A DNA stretch of 64,000 nt from Plasmopara viticola (taxonomy: Eukaryota > Oomycota > Peronosporomycetes > Peronosporales > Peronosporaceae): NCBI GenBank assembly GCA_001695595.3, contig MBPM02000112.1, positions 1 through 64,000 on the forward strand. Reading direction: 5' to 3'. Position numbers and translations under genes: made by a program. Positions within the stretch are counted from its first letter, which is position 1. The number at the start of each line of letters is the position of its first letter. Below are positions 1-13,224 of this stretch, piece by piece. The notes below the pieces were generated by a model. The model was not told the origin of the DNA and made no database searches. It saw nothing but the letters and a program-made list of their open reading frames with translations.

Positions 1-448
1 TCACAATGGCGACGTCCATCAATTCGAGACGATGAGAAAGTTTGTATCCAGCTACCAATCATGTGCCGCATATTTACAACCGAGAAAAGCTAAGTTTTAC
101 GATGTGAGTCAGTACTTGTAAGTCACTTGCGGACCAGGTCACTGCTTGCGAATGAAGCTGAGACTCCATTTGCAGGTAGCATGAAAATGTACGCGCAGCT
201 GATATGATGACTGTGCTCTATGGTACAGTATACTAAAGGCAGCAAACCCAAGTTGCATTCAGCATGTGAGCATATAGAGCTTGACAAAGCCAGTAGCACG
301 CAGAGGCAAGTAGTCTATGTAGTGTGGGCATGATTCAATAATCAATGAATGACTATAGAAAAATGCAACTGAATACGTAAGTAGCTAGGCTTGTCGTACA
401 ACACTTCATGTATAATCTCTGTGGGATTGGTCGATGGTTGCATATTTG

Positions 449-514
449 AGCACTGATATTGCTATGCGATTAGATTATTTCAGCACTAAGATTGCTATTT
501 GATTACATTATTAA
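449..514. repeat. Two 33-bp direct subrepeats inside the spacer
   Basis: Bases 449-481 and 482-514 are diverged head-to-tail copies sharing AGCACT, ATTGCTAT, GATTA and ATTATT blocks, and a third partial start (AGCAC) follows. The pair sits about 45-110 bp upstream of each tRNA in every unit. Its role is unknown: it could be a remnant of spacer growth by slippage or an upstream element. Confidence 0.85.
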
Positions 515-557
515 AGCACGAGTTTTTGTATTTTGTAGCCTGGTGATATTGTAATGG

Positions 558-628
558 GTCAGTTTGCCCGGGGTTACGTTCAGGTCGTAATGTTTTCGAA
601 CGCGTGGGTTCAAATCCCACAGCTGACA
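558..628 (+). pseudogene. tRNA-Leu(CAG), class B deletion (71 nt)
   Basis: Eleven nt are lost (tRNA positions 14-24), so CCCG joins directly to GGG. The D-loop and its conserved GG are gone and box A is destroyed. The acceptor, anticodon and T arms are intact. Probably non-functional. The junction has a 1-nt microhomology (G). Confidence 0.85.
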
Positions 629-1288
629 AGTTGTCCTGCTAGTGTCTTTGAGACGACGATTGCGCTGCCGTCTCCAACTTTTGCATACATCTTCTTAAGC
701 TGCAGTAAATTTCAAATGTCTGGTTTTGAGGTCACAATGGCGACGTCCATCAATTCGAGACGATGAGAAAGTTTGTATCCAGCTACCAATCATGTGCCGC
801 ATATTTACAACCGAGAAAAGCTAAGTTTTACGATGTGAGTCAGTACTTGTAAGTCACTTGCGGACCAGGTCACTGCTTGCGAATGAAGCTGAGACTCCAT
901 TTGCAGGTAGCATGAAAATGTACGCGCAGCTGATATGATGACTGTGCTCTATGGTACAGTATACTAAAGGCAGCAAACCCAAGTTGCATTCAGCATGTGA
1001 GCATATAGAGCTTGACAAAGCCAGTAGCACGCAGAGGCAAGTAGTCTATGTAGTGTGGGCATGATTCAATAATCAATGAATGACTATAGAAAAATGCAAC
1101 TGAATACGTAAGTAGCTAGGCTTGTCGTACAACACTTCATGTATAATCTCTGTGGGATTGGTCGATGGTTGCATATTTGAGCACTGATATTGCTATGCGA
1201 TTAGATTATTTCAGCACTAAGATTGCTATTTGATTACATTATTAAAGCACGAGTTTTTGTATTTTGTAGCCTGGTGATATTGTAATGG

Positions 1289-1369
1289 GTCAGTTTGCCC
1301 GAGTGGTCTAAGGGTTACGTTCAGGTCGTAATGTTTTCGAACGCGTGGGTTCAAATCCCACAGCTGACA
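1289..1369 (+). tRNA. tRNA-Leu(CAG), one-base deletion (81 nt)
   Basis: One G is missing from the G4 run after the D-loop (three remain). The D stem CCC/GGG can still form, but the linker base before the anticodon stem is lost. It may be weakly functional. Confidence 0.75.
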
Positions 1370-2029
1370 AGTTGTCCTGCTAGTGTCTTTGAGACGACGA
1401 TTGCGCTGCCGTCTCCAACTTTTGCATACATCTTCTTAAGCTGCAGTAAATTTCAAAGGTCTGGTTTTGAGGTCACAATGGCGACGTCCATCAATTCGAG
1501 ACGATGAGAAAGTTTGTATCCAGCTACCAATCATGTGCCGCATATTTACAACCGAGAAAAGCTAAGTTTTACGATGTGAGTCAGTACTTGTAAGTCACTT
1601 GCGGACCAGGTCACTGCTTGCGAATGAAGCTGAGACTCCATTTGCAGGTAGCATGAAAATGTACGCGCAGCTGATATGATGACTGTGCTCTATGGTACAG
1701 TATACTAAAGGCAGCAAACCCAAGTTGCATTCAGCATGTGAGCATATAGAGCTTGACAAAGCCAGTAGCACGCAGAGGCAAGTAGTCTATGTAGTGTGGG
1801 CATGATTCAATAATCAATGAATGACTATAGAAAAATGCAACTGAATACGTAAGTAGCTAGGCTTGTCGTACAACACTTCATGTATAATCTCTGTGGGATT
1901 GGTCGATGGTTGCATATTTGAGCACTGATATTGCTATGCGATTAGATTATTTCAGCACTAAGATTGCTATTTGATTACATTATTAAAGCACGAGTTTTTG
2001 TATTTTGTAGCCTGGTGATATTGTAATGG

Positions 2030-2111
2030 GTCAGTTTGCCCGAGTGGTCTAAGGGGTTACGTTCAGGTCGTAATGTTTTCGAACGCGTGGGTTCAAATCC
2101 CACAGCTGACA
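2030..2111 (+). tRNA. tRNA-Leu(CAG), reference copy
   Basis: The 82-nt gene folds completely: acceptor GTCAGTT/AGCTGAC (one G-U pair), D stem CCC/GGG with a GTGG-containing loop, anticodon stem TTACG/CGTAA with loop TTCAGGT (anticodon CAG, T33, G37), a class II variable arm (GTT-TTCG-AAC), and T arm GTGGG-TTCAAAT-CCCAC. The discriminator base is A, as expected for Leu. There is no intron and no encoded CCA. Box A (TGCCCGAGTGG) and box B (GGTTCAAATCC) are present. It should decode CUG codons. Confidence 0.98.
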
Positions 2112-2771
2112 AGTTGTCCTGCTAGTGTCTTTGAGACGACGATTGCGCTGCCGTCTCCAACTTTTGCATACATCTTCTTAAGCTGCAGTAAATTTCAAAG
2201 GTCTGGTTTTGAGGTCACAATGGCGACGTCCATCAATTCGAGACGATGAGAAAGTTTGTATCCAGCTACCAATCATGTGCCGCATATTTACAACCGAGAA
2301 AAGCTAAGTTTTACGATGTGAGTCAGTACTTGTAAGTCACTTGCGGACCAGGTCACTGCTTGCGAATGAAGCTGAGACTCCATTTGCAGGTAGCATGAAA
2401 ATGTACGCGCAGCTGATATGATGACTGTGCTCTATGGTACAGTATACTAAAGGCAGCAAACCCAAGTTGCATTCAGCATGTGAGCATATAGAGCTTGACA
2501 AAGCCAGTAGCACGCAGAGGCAAGTAGTCTATGTAGTGTGGGCATGATTCAATAATCAATGAATGACTATAGAAAAATGCAACTGAATACGTAAGTAGCT
2601 AGGCTTGTCGTACAACACTTCATGTATAATCTCTGTGGGATTGGTCGATGGTTGCATATTTGAGCACTGATATTGCTATGCGATTAGATTATTTCAGCAC
2701 TAAGATTGCTATTTGATTACATTATTAAAGCACGAGTTTTTGTATTTTGTAGCCTGGTGATATTGTAATGG
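2112..2771. repeat. Representative 660-bp spacer
   Basis: This spacer matches the consensus. Immediately after the tRNA is a short trailer reaching the first T4 run at 2162-2165. The middle is AT-rich and without long ORFs. Near the 3' end are two 33-bp direct subrepeats and then a T-rich stretch ('gagtttttgtattttg') about 45 bp before the next tRNA. I see no second RNA gene on either strand. Confidence 0.8.
2162..2165 (+). terminator. Possible Pol III terminator (representative)
   Basis: This T4 run is the first one downstream of the tRNA, 51 nt past its 3' end, and it recurs in every unit. Pol III normally stops at T4 or longer. The weak, distant run implies a long 3' trailer. Confidence 0.4.
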
Positions 2772-2853
2772 GTCAGTTTGCCCGAGTGGTCTAAGGGGTT
2801 ACGTTCAGGTCGTAATGTTTTCGAACGCGTGGGTTCAAATCCCACAGCTGACA
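2772..2853 (+). tRNA. tRNA-Leu(CAG)
   Basis: Full 82-nt class, identical to the reference copy at 2030. Confidence 0.97.
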
Positions 2854-3513
2854 AGTTGTCCTGCTAGTGTCTTTGAGACGACGATTGCGCTGCCGTCTCC
2901 AACTTTTGCATACATCTTCTTAAGCTGCAGTAAATTTCAAAGGTCTGGTTTTGAGGTCACAATGGCGACGTCCATCAATTCGAGACGATGAGAAAGTTTG
3001 TATCCAGCTACCAATCATGTGCCGCATATTTACAACCGAGAAAAGCTAAGTTTTACGATGTGAGTCAGTACTTGTAAGTCACTTGCGGACCAGGTCACTG
3101 CTTGCGAATGAAGCTGAGACTCCATTTGCAGGTAGCATGAAAATGTACGCGCAGCTGATATGATGACTGTGCTCTATGGTACAGTATACTAAAGGCAGCA
3201 AACCCAAGTTGCATTCAGCATGTGAGCATATAGAGCTTGACAAAGCCAGTAGCACGCAGAGGCAAGTAGTCTATGTAGTGTGGGCATGATTCAATAATCA
3301 ATGAATGACTATAGAAAAATGCAACTGAATACGTAAGTAGCTAGGCTTGTCGTACAACACTTCATGTATAATCTCTGTGGGATTGGTCGATGGTTGCATA
3401 TTTGAGCACTGATATTGCTATGCGATTAGATTATTTCAGCACTAAGATTGCTATTTGATTACATTATTAAAGCACGAGTTTTTGTATTTTGTAGCCTGGT
3501 GATATTGTAATGG

Positions 3514-3595
3514 GTCAGTTTGCCCGAGTGGTCTAAGGGGTTACGTTCAGGTCGTAATGTTTTCGAACGCGTGGGTTCAAATCCCACAGCTGACA
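3514..3595 (+). tRNA. tRNA-Leu(CAG)
   Basis: Full 82-nt class. Confidence 0.97.
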
Positions 3596-4255
3596 AGTTG
3601 TCCTGCTAGTGTCTTTGAGACGACGATTGCGCTGCCGTCTCCAACTTTTGCATACATCTTCTTAAGCTGCAGTAAATTTCAAAGGTCTGGTTTTGAGGTC
3701 ACAATGGCGACGTCCATCAATTCGAGACGATGAGAAAGTTTGTATCCAGCTACCAATCATGTGCCGCATATTTACAACCGAGAAAAGCTAAGTTTTACGA
3801 TGTGAGTCAGTACTTGTAAGTCACTTGCGGACCAGGTCACTGCTTGCGAATGAAGCTGAGACTCCATTTGCAGGTAGCATGAAAATGTACGCGCAGCTGA
3901 TATGATGACTGTGCTCTATGGTACAGTATACTAAAGGCAGCAAACCCAAGTTGCATTCAGCATGTGAGCATATAGAGCTTGACAAAGCCAGTAGCACGCA
4001 GAGGCAAGTAGTCTATGTAGTGTGGGCATGATTCAATAATCAATGAATGACTATAGAAAAATGCAACTGAATACGTAAGTAGCTAGGCTTGTCGTACAAC
4101 ACTTCATGTATAATCTCTGTGGGATTGGTCGATGGTTGCATATTTGAGCACTGATATTGCTATGCGATTAGATTATTTCAGCACTAAGATTGCTATTTGA
4201 TTACATTATTAAAGCACGAGTTTTTGTATTTTGTAGCCTGGTGATATTGTAATGG

Positions 4256-4329
4256 GTCAGTTTGCCCGAGTGGTCTACGTTCAGGTCGTAATGTTTTCGA
4301 ACGCGTGGGTTCAAATCCCACAGCTGACA
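4256..4329 (+). pseudogene. tRNA-Leu(CAG), class C deletion (74 nt)
   Basis: Eight nt are lost around tRNA positions 22-30, so GGTCTA joins CG. This removes the 3' side of the D stem and the first bases of the anticodon stem. The junction has a 2-nt microhomology (TA). Probably non-functional. Confidence 0.85.
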
Positions 4330-4989
4330 AGTTGTCCTGCTAGTGTCTTTGAGACGACGATTGCGCTGCCGTCTCCAACTTTTGCATACATCTTCTTAAG
4401 CTGCAGTAAATTTCAAAGGTCTGGTTTTGAGGTCACAATGGCGACGTCCATCAATTCGAGACGATGAGAAAGTTTGTATCCAGCTACCAATCATGTGCCG
4501 CATATTTACAACCGAGAAAAGCTAAGTTTTACGATGTGAGTCAGTACTTGTAAGTCACTTGCGGACCAGGTCACTGCTTGCGAATGAAGCTGAGACTCCA
4601 TTTGCAGGTAGCATGAAAATGTACGCGCAGCTGATATGATGACTGTGCTCTATGGTACAGTATACTAAAGGCAGCAAACCCAAGTTGCATTCAGCATGTG
4701 AGCATATAGAGCTTGACAAAGCCAGTAGCACGCAGAGGCAAGTAGTCTATGTAGTGTGGGCATGATTCAATAATCAATGAATGACTATAGAAAAATGCAA
4801 CTGAATACGTAAGTAGCTAGGCTTGTCGTACAACACTTCATGTATAATCTCTGTGGGATTGGTCGATGGTTGCATATTTGAGCACTGATATTGCTATGCG
4901 ATTAGATTATTTCAGCACTAAGATTGCTATTTGATTACATTATTAAAGCACGAGTTTTTGTATTTTGTAGCCTGGTGATATTGTAATGG

Positions 4990-5071
4990 GTCAGTTTGCC
5001 CGAGTGGTCTAAGGGGTTACGTTCAGGTCGTAATGTTTTCGAACGCGTGGGTTCAAATCCCACAGCTGACA
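4990..5071 (+). tRNA. tRNA-Leu(CAG)
   Basis: Full 82-nt class. Confidence 0.97.
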
Positions 5072-5731
5072 AGTTGTCCTGCTAGTGTCTTTGAGACGAC
5101 GATTGCGCTGCCGTCTCCAACTTTTGCATACATCTTCTTAAGCTGCAGTAAATTTCAAAGGTCTGGTTTTGAGGTCACAATGGCGACGTCCATCAATTCG
5201 AGACGATGAGAAAGTTTGTATCCAGCTACCAATCATGTGCCGCATATTTACAACCGAGAAAAGCTAAGTTTTACGATGTGAGTCAGTACTTGTAAGTCAC
5301 TTGCGGACCAGGTCACTGCTTGCGAATGAAGCTGAGACTCCATTTGCAGGTAGCATGAAAATGTACGCGCAGCTGATATGATGACTGTGCTCTATGGTAC
5401 AGTATACTAAAGGCAGCAAACCCAAGTTGCATTCAGCATGTGAGCATATAGAGCTTGACAAAGCCAGTAGCACGCAGAGGCAAGTAGTCTATGTAGTGTG
5501 GGCATGATTCAATAATCAATGAATGACTATAGAAAAATGCAACTGAATACGTAAGTAGCTAGGCTTGTCGTACAACACTTCATGTATAATCTCTGTGGGA
5601 TTGGTCGATGGTTGCATATTTGAGCACTGATATTGCTATGCGATTAGATTATTTCAGCACTAAGATTGCTATTTGATTACATTATTAAAGCACGAGTTTT
5701 TGTATTTTGTAGCCTGGTGATATTGTAATGG

Positions 5732-5813
5732 GTCAGTTTGCCCGAGTGGTCTAAGGGGTTACGTTCAGGTCGTAATGTTTTCGAACGCGTGGGTTCAAAT
5801 CCCACAGCTGACA
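5732..5813 (+). tRNA. tRNA-Leu(CAG)
   Basis: Full 82-nt class. Confidence 0.97.
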
Positions 5814-6473
5814 AGTTGTCCTGCTAGTGTCTTTGAGACGACGATTGCGCTGCCGTCTCCAACTTTTGCATACATCTTCTTAAGCTGCAGTAAATTTCAA
5901 AGGTCTGGTTTTGAGGTCACAATGGCGACGTCCATCAATTCGAGACGATGAGAAAGTTTGTATCCAGCTACCAATCATGTGCCGCATATTTACAACCGAG
6001 AAAAGCTAAGTTTTACGATGTGAGTCAGTACTTGTAAGTCACTTGCGGACCAGGTCACTGCTTGCGAATGAAGCTGAGACTCCATTTGCAGGTAGCATGA
6101 AAATGTACGCGCAGCTGATATGATGACTGTGCTCTATGGTACAGTATACTAAAGGCAGCAAACCCAAGTTGCATTCAGCATGTGAGCATATAGAGCTTGA
6201 CAAAGCCAGTAGCACGCAGAGGCAAGTAGTCTATGTAGTGTGGGCATGATTCAATAATCAATGAATGACTATAGAAAAATGCAACTGAATACGTAAGTAG
6301 CTAGGCTTGTCGTACAACACTTCATGTATAATCTCTGTGGGATTGGTCGATGGTTGCATATTTGAGCACTGATATTGCTATGCGATTAGATTATTTCAGC
6401 ACTAAGATTGCTATTTGATTACATTATTAAAGCACGAGTTTTTGTATTTTGTAGCCTGGTGATATTGTAATGG

Positions 6474-6546
6474 GTCAGTTTGCCCGAGTGGTTACGTTCA
6501 GGTCGTAATGTTTTCGAACGCGTGGGTTCAAATCCCACAGCTGACA
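6474..6546 (+). pseudogene. tRNA-Leu(CAG), class D deletion (73 nt)
   Basis: Nine nt are lost (about tRNA positions 20-28), so GAGTGGT joins TACG. The 3' side of the D stem is removed. The junction has a 3-nt microhomology (GGT). Probably non-functional. Confidence 0.85.
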
Positions 6547-7206
6547 AGTTGTCCTGCTAGTGTCTTTGAGACGACGATTGCGCTGCCGTCTCCAACTTTT
6601 GCATACATCTTCTTAAGCTGCAGTAAATTTCAAAGGTCTGGTTTTGAGGTCACAATGGCGACGTCCATCAATTCGAGACGATGAGAAAGTTTGTATCCAG
6701 CTACCAATCATGTGCCGCATATTTACAACCGAGAAAAGCTAAGTTTTACGATGTGAGTCAGTACTTGTAAGTCACTTGCGGACCAGGTCACTGCTTGCGA
6801 ATGAAGCTGAGACTCCATTTGCAGGTAGCATGAAAATGTACGCGCAGCTGATATGATGACTGTGCTCTATGGTACAGTATACTAAAGGCAGCAAACCCAA
6901 GTTGCATTCAGCATGTGAGCATATAGAGCTTGACAAAGCCAGTAGCACGCAGAGGCAAGTAGTCTATGTAGTGTGGGCATGATTCAATAATCAATGAATG
7001 ACTATAGAAAAATGCAACTGAATACGTAAGTAGCTAGGCTTGTCGTACAACACTTCATGTATAATCTCTGTGGGATTGGTCGATGGTTGCATATTTGAGC
7101 ACTGATATTGCTATGCGATTAGATTATTTCAGCACTAAGATTGCTATTTGATTACATTATTAAAGCACGAGTTTTTGTATTTTGTAGCCTGGTGATATTG
7201 TAATGG

Positions 7207-7288
7207 GTCAGTTTGCCCGAGTGGTCTAAGGGGTTACGTTCAGGTCGTAATGTTTTCGAACGCGTGGGTTCAAATCCCACAGCTGACA
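7207..7288 (+). tRNA. tRNA-Leu(CAG)
   Basis: Full 82-nt class; first of ten consecutive intact copies. Confidence 0.97.
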
Positions 7289-7948
7289 AGTTGTCCTGCT
7301 AGTGTCTTTGAGACGACGATTGCGCTGCCGTCTCCAACTTTTGCATACATCTTCTTAAGCTGCAGTAAATTTCAAAGGTCTGGTTTTGAGGTCACAATGG
7401 CGACGTCCATCAATTCGAGACGATGAGAAAGTTTGTATCCAGCTACCAATCATGTGCCGCATATTTACAACCGAGAAAAGCTAAGTTTTACGATGTGAGT
7501 CAGTACTTGTAAGTCACTTGCGGACCAGGTCACTGCTTGCGAATGAAGCTGAGACTCCATTTGCAGGTAGCATGAAAATGTACGCGCAGCTGATATGATG
7601 ACTGTGCTCTATGGTACAGTATACTAAAGGCAGCAAACCCAAGTTGCATTCAGCATGTGAGCATATAGAGCTTGACAAAGCCAGTAGCACGCAGAGGCAA
7701 GTAGTCTATGTAGTGTGGGCATGATTCAATAATCAATGAATGACTATAGAAAAATGCAACTGAATACGTAAGTAGCTAGGCTTGTCGTACAACACTTCAT
7801 GTATAATCTCTGTGGGATTGGTCGATGGTTGCATATTTGAGCACTGATATTGCTATGCGATTAGATTATTTCAGCACTAAGATTGCTATTTGATTACATT
7901 ATTAAAGCACGAGTTTTTGTATTTTGTAGCCTGGTGATATTGTAATGG

Positions 7949-8030
7949 GTCAGTTTGCCCGAGTGGTCTAAGGGGTTACGTTCAGGTCGTAATGTTTTCG
8001 AACGCGTGGGTTCAAATCCCACAGCTGACA
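7949..8030 (+). tRNA. tRNA-Leu(CAG)
   Basis: Full 82-nt class. Confidence 0.97.
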
Positions 8031-8690
8031 AGTTGTCCTGCTAGTGTCTTTGAGACGACGATTGCGCTGCCGTCTCCAACTTTTGCATACATCTTCTTAA
8101 GCTGCAGTAAATTTCAAAGGTCTGGTTTTGAGGTCACAATGGCGACGTCCATCAATTCGAGACGATGAGAAAGTTTGTATCCAGCTACCAATCATGTGCC
8201 GCATATTTACAACCGAGAAAAGCTAAGTTTTACGATGTGAGTCAGTACTTGTAAGTCACTTGCGGACCAGGTCACTGCTTGCGAATGAAGCTGAGACTCC
8301 ATTTGCAGGTAGCATGAAAATGTACGCGCAGCTGATATGATGACTGTGCTCTATGGTACAGTATACTAAAGGCAGCAAACCCAAGTTGCATTCAGCATGT
8401 GAGCATATAGAGCTTGACAAAGCCAGTAGCACGCAGAGGCAAGTAGTCTATGTAGTGTGGGCATGATTCAATAATCAATGAATGACTATAGAAAAATGCA
8501 ACTGAATACGTAAGTAGCTAGGCTTGTCGTACAACACTTCATGTATAATCTCTGTGGGATTGGTCGATGGTTGCATATTTGAGCACTGATATTGCTATGC
8601 GATTAGATTATTTCAGCACTAAGATTGCTATTTGATTACATTATTAAAGCACGAGTTTTTGTATTTTGTAGCCTGGTGATATTGTAATGG

Positions 8691-8772
8691 GTCAGTTTGC
8701 CCGAGTGGTCTAAGGGGTTACGTTCAGGTCGTAATGTTTTCGAACGCGTGGGTTCAAATCCCACAGCTGACA
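8691..8772 (+). tRNA. tRNA-Leu(CAG)
   Basis: Full 82-nt class. Confidence 0.97.
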
Positions 8773-9432
8773 AGTTGTCCTGCTAGTGTCTTTGAGACGA
8801 CGATTGCGCTGCCGTCTCCAACTTTTGCATACATCTTCTTAAGCTGCAGTAAATTTCAAAGGTCTGGTTTTGAGGTCACAATGGCGACGTCCATCAATTC
8901 GAGACGATGAGAAAGTTTGTATCCAGCTACCAATCATGTGCCGCATATTTACAACCGAGAAAAGCTAAGTTTTACGATGTGAGTCAGTACTTGTAAGTCA
9001 CTTGCGGACCAGGTCACTGCTTGCGAATGAAGCTGAGACTCCATTTGCAGGTAGCATGAAAATGTACGCGCAGCTGATATGATGACTGTGCTCTATGGTA
9101 CAGTATACTAAAGGCAGCAAACCCAAGTTGCATTCAGCATGTGAGCATATAGAGCTTGACAAAGCCAGTAGCACGCAGAGGCAAGTAGTCTATGTAGTGT
9201 GGGCATGATTCAATAATCAATGAATGACTATAGAAAAATGCAACTGAATACGTAAGTAGCTAGGCTTGTCGTACAACACTTCATGTATAATCTCTGTGGG
9301 ATTGGTCGATGGTTGCATATTTGAGCACTGATATTGCTATGCGATTAGATTATTTCAGCACTAAGATTGCTATTTGATTACATTATTAAAGCACGAGTTT
9401 TTGTATTTTGTAGCCTGGTGATATTGTAATGG

Positions 9433-9514
9433 GTCAGTTTGCCCGAGTGGTCTAAGGGGTTACGTTCAGGTCGTAATGTTTTCGAACGCGTGGGTTCAAA
9501 TCCCACAGCTGACA
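9433..9514 (+). tRNA. tRNA-Leu(CAG)
   Basis: Full 82-nt class. Confidence 0.97.
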
Positions 9515-10174
9515 AGTTGTCCTGCTAGTGTCTTTGAGACGACGATTGCGCTGCCGTCTCCAACTTTTGCATACATCTTCTTAAGCTGCAGTAAATTTCA
9601 AAGGTCTGGTTTTGAGGTCACAATGGCGACGTCCATCAATTCGAGACGATGAGAAAGTTTGTATCCAGCTACCAATCATGTGCCGCATATTTACAACCGA
9701 GAAAAGCTAAGTTTTACGATGTGAGTCAGTACTTGTAAGTCACTTGCGGACCAGGTCACTGCTTGCGAATGAAGCTGAGACTCCATTTGCAGGTAGCATG
9801 AAAATGTACGCGCAGCTGATATGATGACTGTGCTCTATGGTACAGTATACTAAAGGCAGCAAACCCAAGTTGCATTCAGCATGTGAGCATATAGAGCTTG
9901 ACAAAGCCAGTAGCACGCAGAGGCAAGTAGTCTATGTAGTGTGGGCATGATTCAATAATCAATGAATGACTATAGAAAAATGCAACTGAATACGTAAGTA
10001 GCTAGGCTTGTCGTACAACACTTCATGTATAATCTCTGTGGGATTGGTCGATGGTTGCATATTTGAGCACTGATATTGCTATGCGATTAGATTATTTCAG
10101 CACTAAGATTGCTATTTGATTACATTATTAAAGCACGAGTTTTTGTATTTTGTAGCCTGGTGATATTGTAATGG

Positions 10175-10256
10175 GTCAGTTTGCCCGAGTGGTCTAAGGG
10201 GTTACGTTCAGGTCGTAATGTTTTCGAACGCGTGGGTTCAAATCCCACAGCTGACA
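10175..10256 (+). tRNA. tRNA-Leu(CAG)
   Basis: Full 82-nt class. Confidence 0.97.
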
Positions 10257-10916
10257 AGTTGTCCTGCTAGTGTCTTTGAGACGACGATTGCGCTGCCGTC
10301 TCCAACTTTTGCATACATCTTCTTAAGCTGCAGTAAATTTCAAAGGTCTGGTTTTGAGGTCACAATGGCGACGTCCATCAATTCGAGACGATGAGAAAGT
10401 TTGTATCCAGCTACCAATCATGTGCCGCATATTTACAACCGAGAAAAGCTAAGTTTTACGATGTGAGTCAGTACTTGTAAGTCACTTGCGGACCAGGTCA
10501 CTGCTTGCGAATGAAGCTGAGACTCCATTTGCAGGTAGCATGAAAATGTACGCGCAGCTGATATGATGACTGTGCTCTATGGTACAGTATACTAAAGGCA
10601 GCAAACCCAAGTTGCATTCAGCATGTGAGCATATAGAGCTTGACAAAGCCAGTAGCACGCAGAGGCAAGTAGTCTATGTAGTGTGGGCATGATTCAATAA
10701 TCAATGAATGACTATAGAAAAATGCAACTGAATACGTAAGTAGCTAGGCTTGTCGTACAACACTTCATGTATAATCTCTGTGGGATTGGTCGATGGTTGC
10801 ATATTTGAGCACTGATATTGCTATGCGATTAGATTATTTCAGCACTAAGATTGCTATTTGATTACATTATTAAAGCACGAGTTTTTGTATTTTGTAGCCT
10901 GGTGATATTGTAATGG

Positions 10917-10998
10917 GTCAGTTTGCCCGAGTGGTCTAAGGGGTTACGTTCAGGTCGTAATGTTTTCGAACGCGTGGGTTCAAATCCCACAGCTGACA
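10917..10998 (+). tRNA. tRNA-Leu(CAG)
   Basis: Full 82-nt class. Confidence 0.97.
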
Positions 10999-11658
10999 AG
11001 TTGTCCTGCTAGTGTCTTTGAGACGACGATTGCGCTGCCGTCTCCAACTTTTGCATACATCTTCTTAAGCTGCAGTAAATTTCAAAGGTCTGGTTTTGAG
11101 GTCACAATGGCGACGTCCATCAATTCGAGACGATGAGAAAGTTTGTATCCAGCTACCAATCATGTGCCGCATATTTACAACCGAGAAAAGCTAAGTTTTA
11201 CGATGTGAGTCAGTACTTGTAAGTCACTTGCGGACCAGGTCACTGCTTGCGAATGAAGCTGAGACTCCATTTGCAGGTAGCATGAAAATGTACGCGCAGC
11301 TGATATGATGACTGTGCTCTATGGTACAGTATACTAAAGGCAGCAAACCCAAGTTGCATTCAGCATGTGAGCATATAGAGCTTGACAAAGCCAGTAGCAC
11401 GCAGAGGCAAGTAGTCTATGTAGTGTGGGCATGATTCAATAATCAATGAATGACTATAGAAAAATGCAACTGAATACGTAAGTAGCTAGGCTTGTCGTAC
11501 AACACTTCATGTATAATCTCTGTGGGATTGGTCGATGGTTGCATATTTGAGCACTGATATTGCTATGCGATTAGATTATTTCAGCACTAAGATTGCTATT
11601 TGATTACATTATTAAAGCACGAGTTTTTGTATTTTGTAGCCTGGTGATATTGTAATGG

Positions 11659-11740
11659 GTCAGTTTGCCCGAGTGGTCTAAGGGGTTACGTTCAGGTCGT
11701 AATGTTTTCGAACGCGTGGGTTCAAATCCCACAGCTGACA
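11659..11740 (+). tRNA. tRNA-Leu(CAG)
   Basis: Full 82-nt class. Confidence 0.97.
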
Positions 11741-12400
11741 AGTTGTCCTGCTAGTGTCTTTGAGACGACGATTGCGCTGCCGTCTCCAACTTTTGCATAC
11801 ATCTTCTTAAGCTGCAGTAAATTTCAAAGGTCTGGTTTTGAGGTCACAATGGCGACGTCCATCAATTCGAGACGATGAGAAAGTTTGTATCCAGCTACCA
11901 ATCATGTGCCGCATATTTACAACCGAGAAAAGCTAAGTTTTACGATGTGAGTCAGTACTTGTAAGTCACTTGCGGACCAGGTCACTGCTTGCGAATGAAG
12001 CTGAGACTCCATTTGCAGGTAGCATGAAAATGTACGCGCAGCTGATATGATGACTGTGCTCTATGGTACAGTATACTAAAGGCAGCAAACCCAAGTTGCA
12101 TTCAGCATGTGAGCATATAGAGCTTGACAAAGCCAGTAGCACGCAGAGGCAAGTAGTCTATGTAGTGTGGGCATGATTCAATAATCAATGAATGACTATA
12201 GAAAAATGCAACTGAATACGTAAGTAGCTAGGCTTGTCGTACAACACTTCATGTATAATCTCTGTGGGATTGGTCGATGGTTGCATATTTGAGCACTGAT
12301 ATTGCTATGCGATTAGATTATTTCAGCACTAAGATTGCTATTTGATTACATTATTAAAGCACGAGTTTTTGTATTTTGTAGCCTGGTGATATTGTAATGG

Positions 12401-12482
12401 GTCAGTTTGCCCGAGTGGTCTAAGGGGTTACGTTCAGGTCGTAATGTTTTCGAACGCGTGGGTTCAAATCCCACAGCTGACA
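12401..12482 (+). tRNA. tRNA-Leu(CAG)
   Basis: Full 82-nt class. Confidence 0.97.
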
Positions 12483-13142
12483 AGTTGTCCTGCTAGTGTC
12501 TTTGAGACGACGATTGCGCTGCCGTCTCCAACTTTTGCATACATCTTCTTAAGCTGCAGTAAATTTCAAAGGTCTGGTTTTGAGGTCACAATGGCGACGT
12601 CCATCAATTCGAGACGATGAGAAAGTTTGTATCCAGCTACCAATCATGTGCCGCATATTTACAACCGAGAAAAGCTAAGTTTTACGATGTGAGTCAGTAC
12701 TTGTAAGTCACTTGCGGACCAGGTCACTGCTTGCGAATGAAGCTGAGACTCCATTTGCAGGTAGCATGAAAATGTACGCGCAGCTGATATGATGACTGTG
12801 CTCTATGGTACAGTATACTAAAGGCAGCAAACCCAAGTTGCATTCAGCATGTGAGCATATAGAGCTTGACAAAGCCAGTAGCACGCAGAGGCAAGTAGTC
12901 TATGTAGTGTGGGCATGATTCAATAATCAATGAATGACTATAGAAAAATGCAACTGAATACGTAAGTAGCTAGGCTTGTCGTACAACACTTCATGTATAA
13001 TCTCTGTGGGATTGGTCGATGGTTGCATATTTGAGCACTGATATTGCTATGCGATTAGATTATTTCAGCACTAAGATTGCTATTTGATTACATTATTAAA
13101 GCACGAGTTTTTGTATTTTGTAGCCTGGTGATATTGTAATGG

Positions 13143-13224
13143 GTCAGTTTGCCCGAGTGGTCTAAGGGGTTACGTTCAGGTCGTAATGTTTTCGAACGCG
13201 TGGGTTCAAATCCCACAGCTGACA
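13143..13224 (+). tRNA. tRNA-Leu(CAG)
   Basis: Full 82-nt class. Confidence 0.97.

Noticed and set aside
2030..2111. tRNA-Ser because of the long variable arm
   Set aside because: The anticodon loop TTCAGGT gives CAG (Leu), and the discriminator base is A as in Leu, not G as in Ser.
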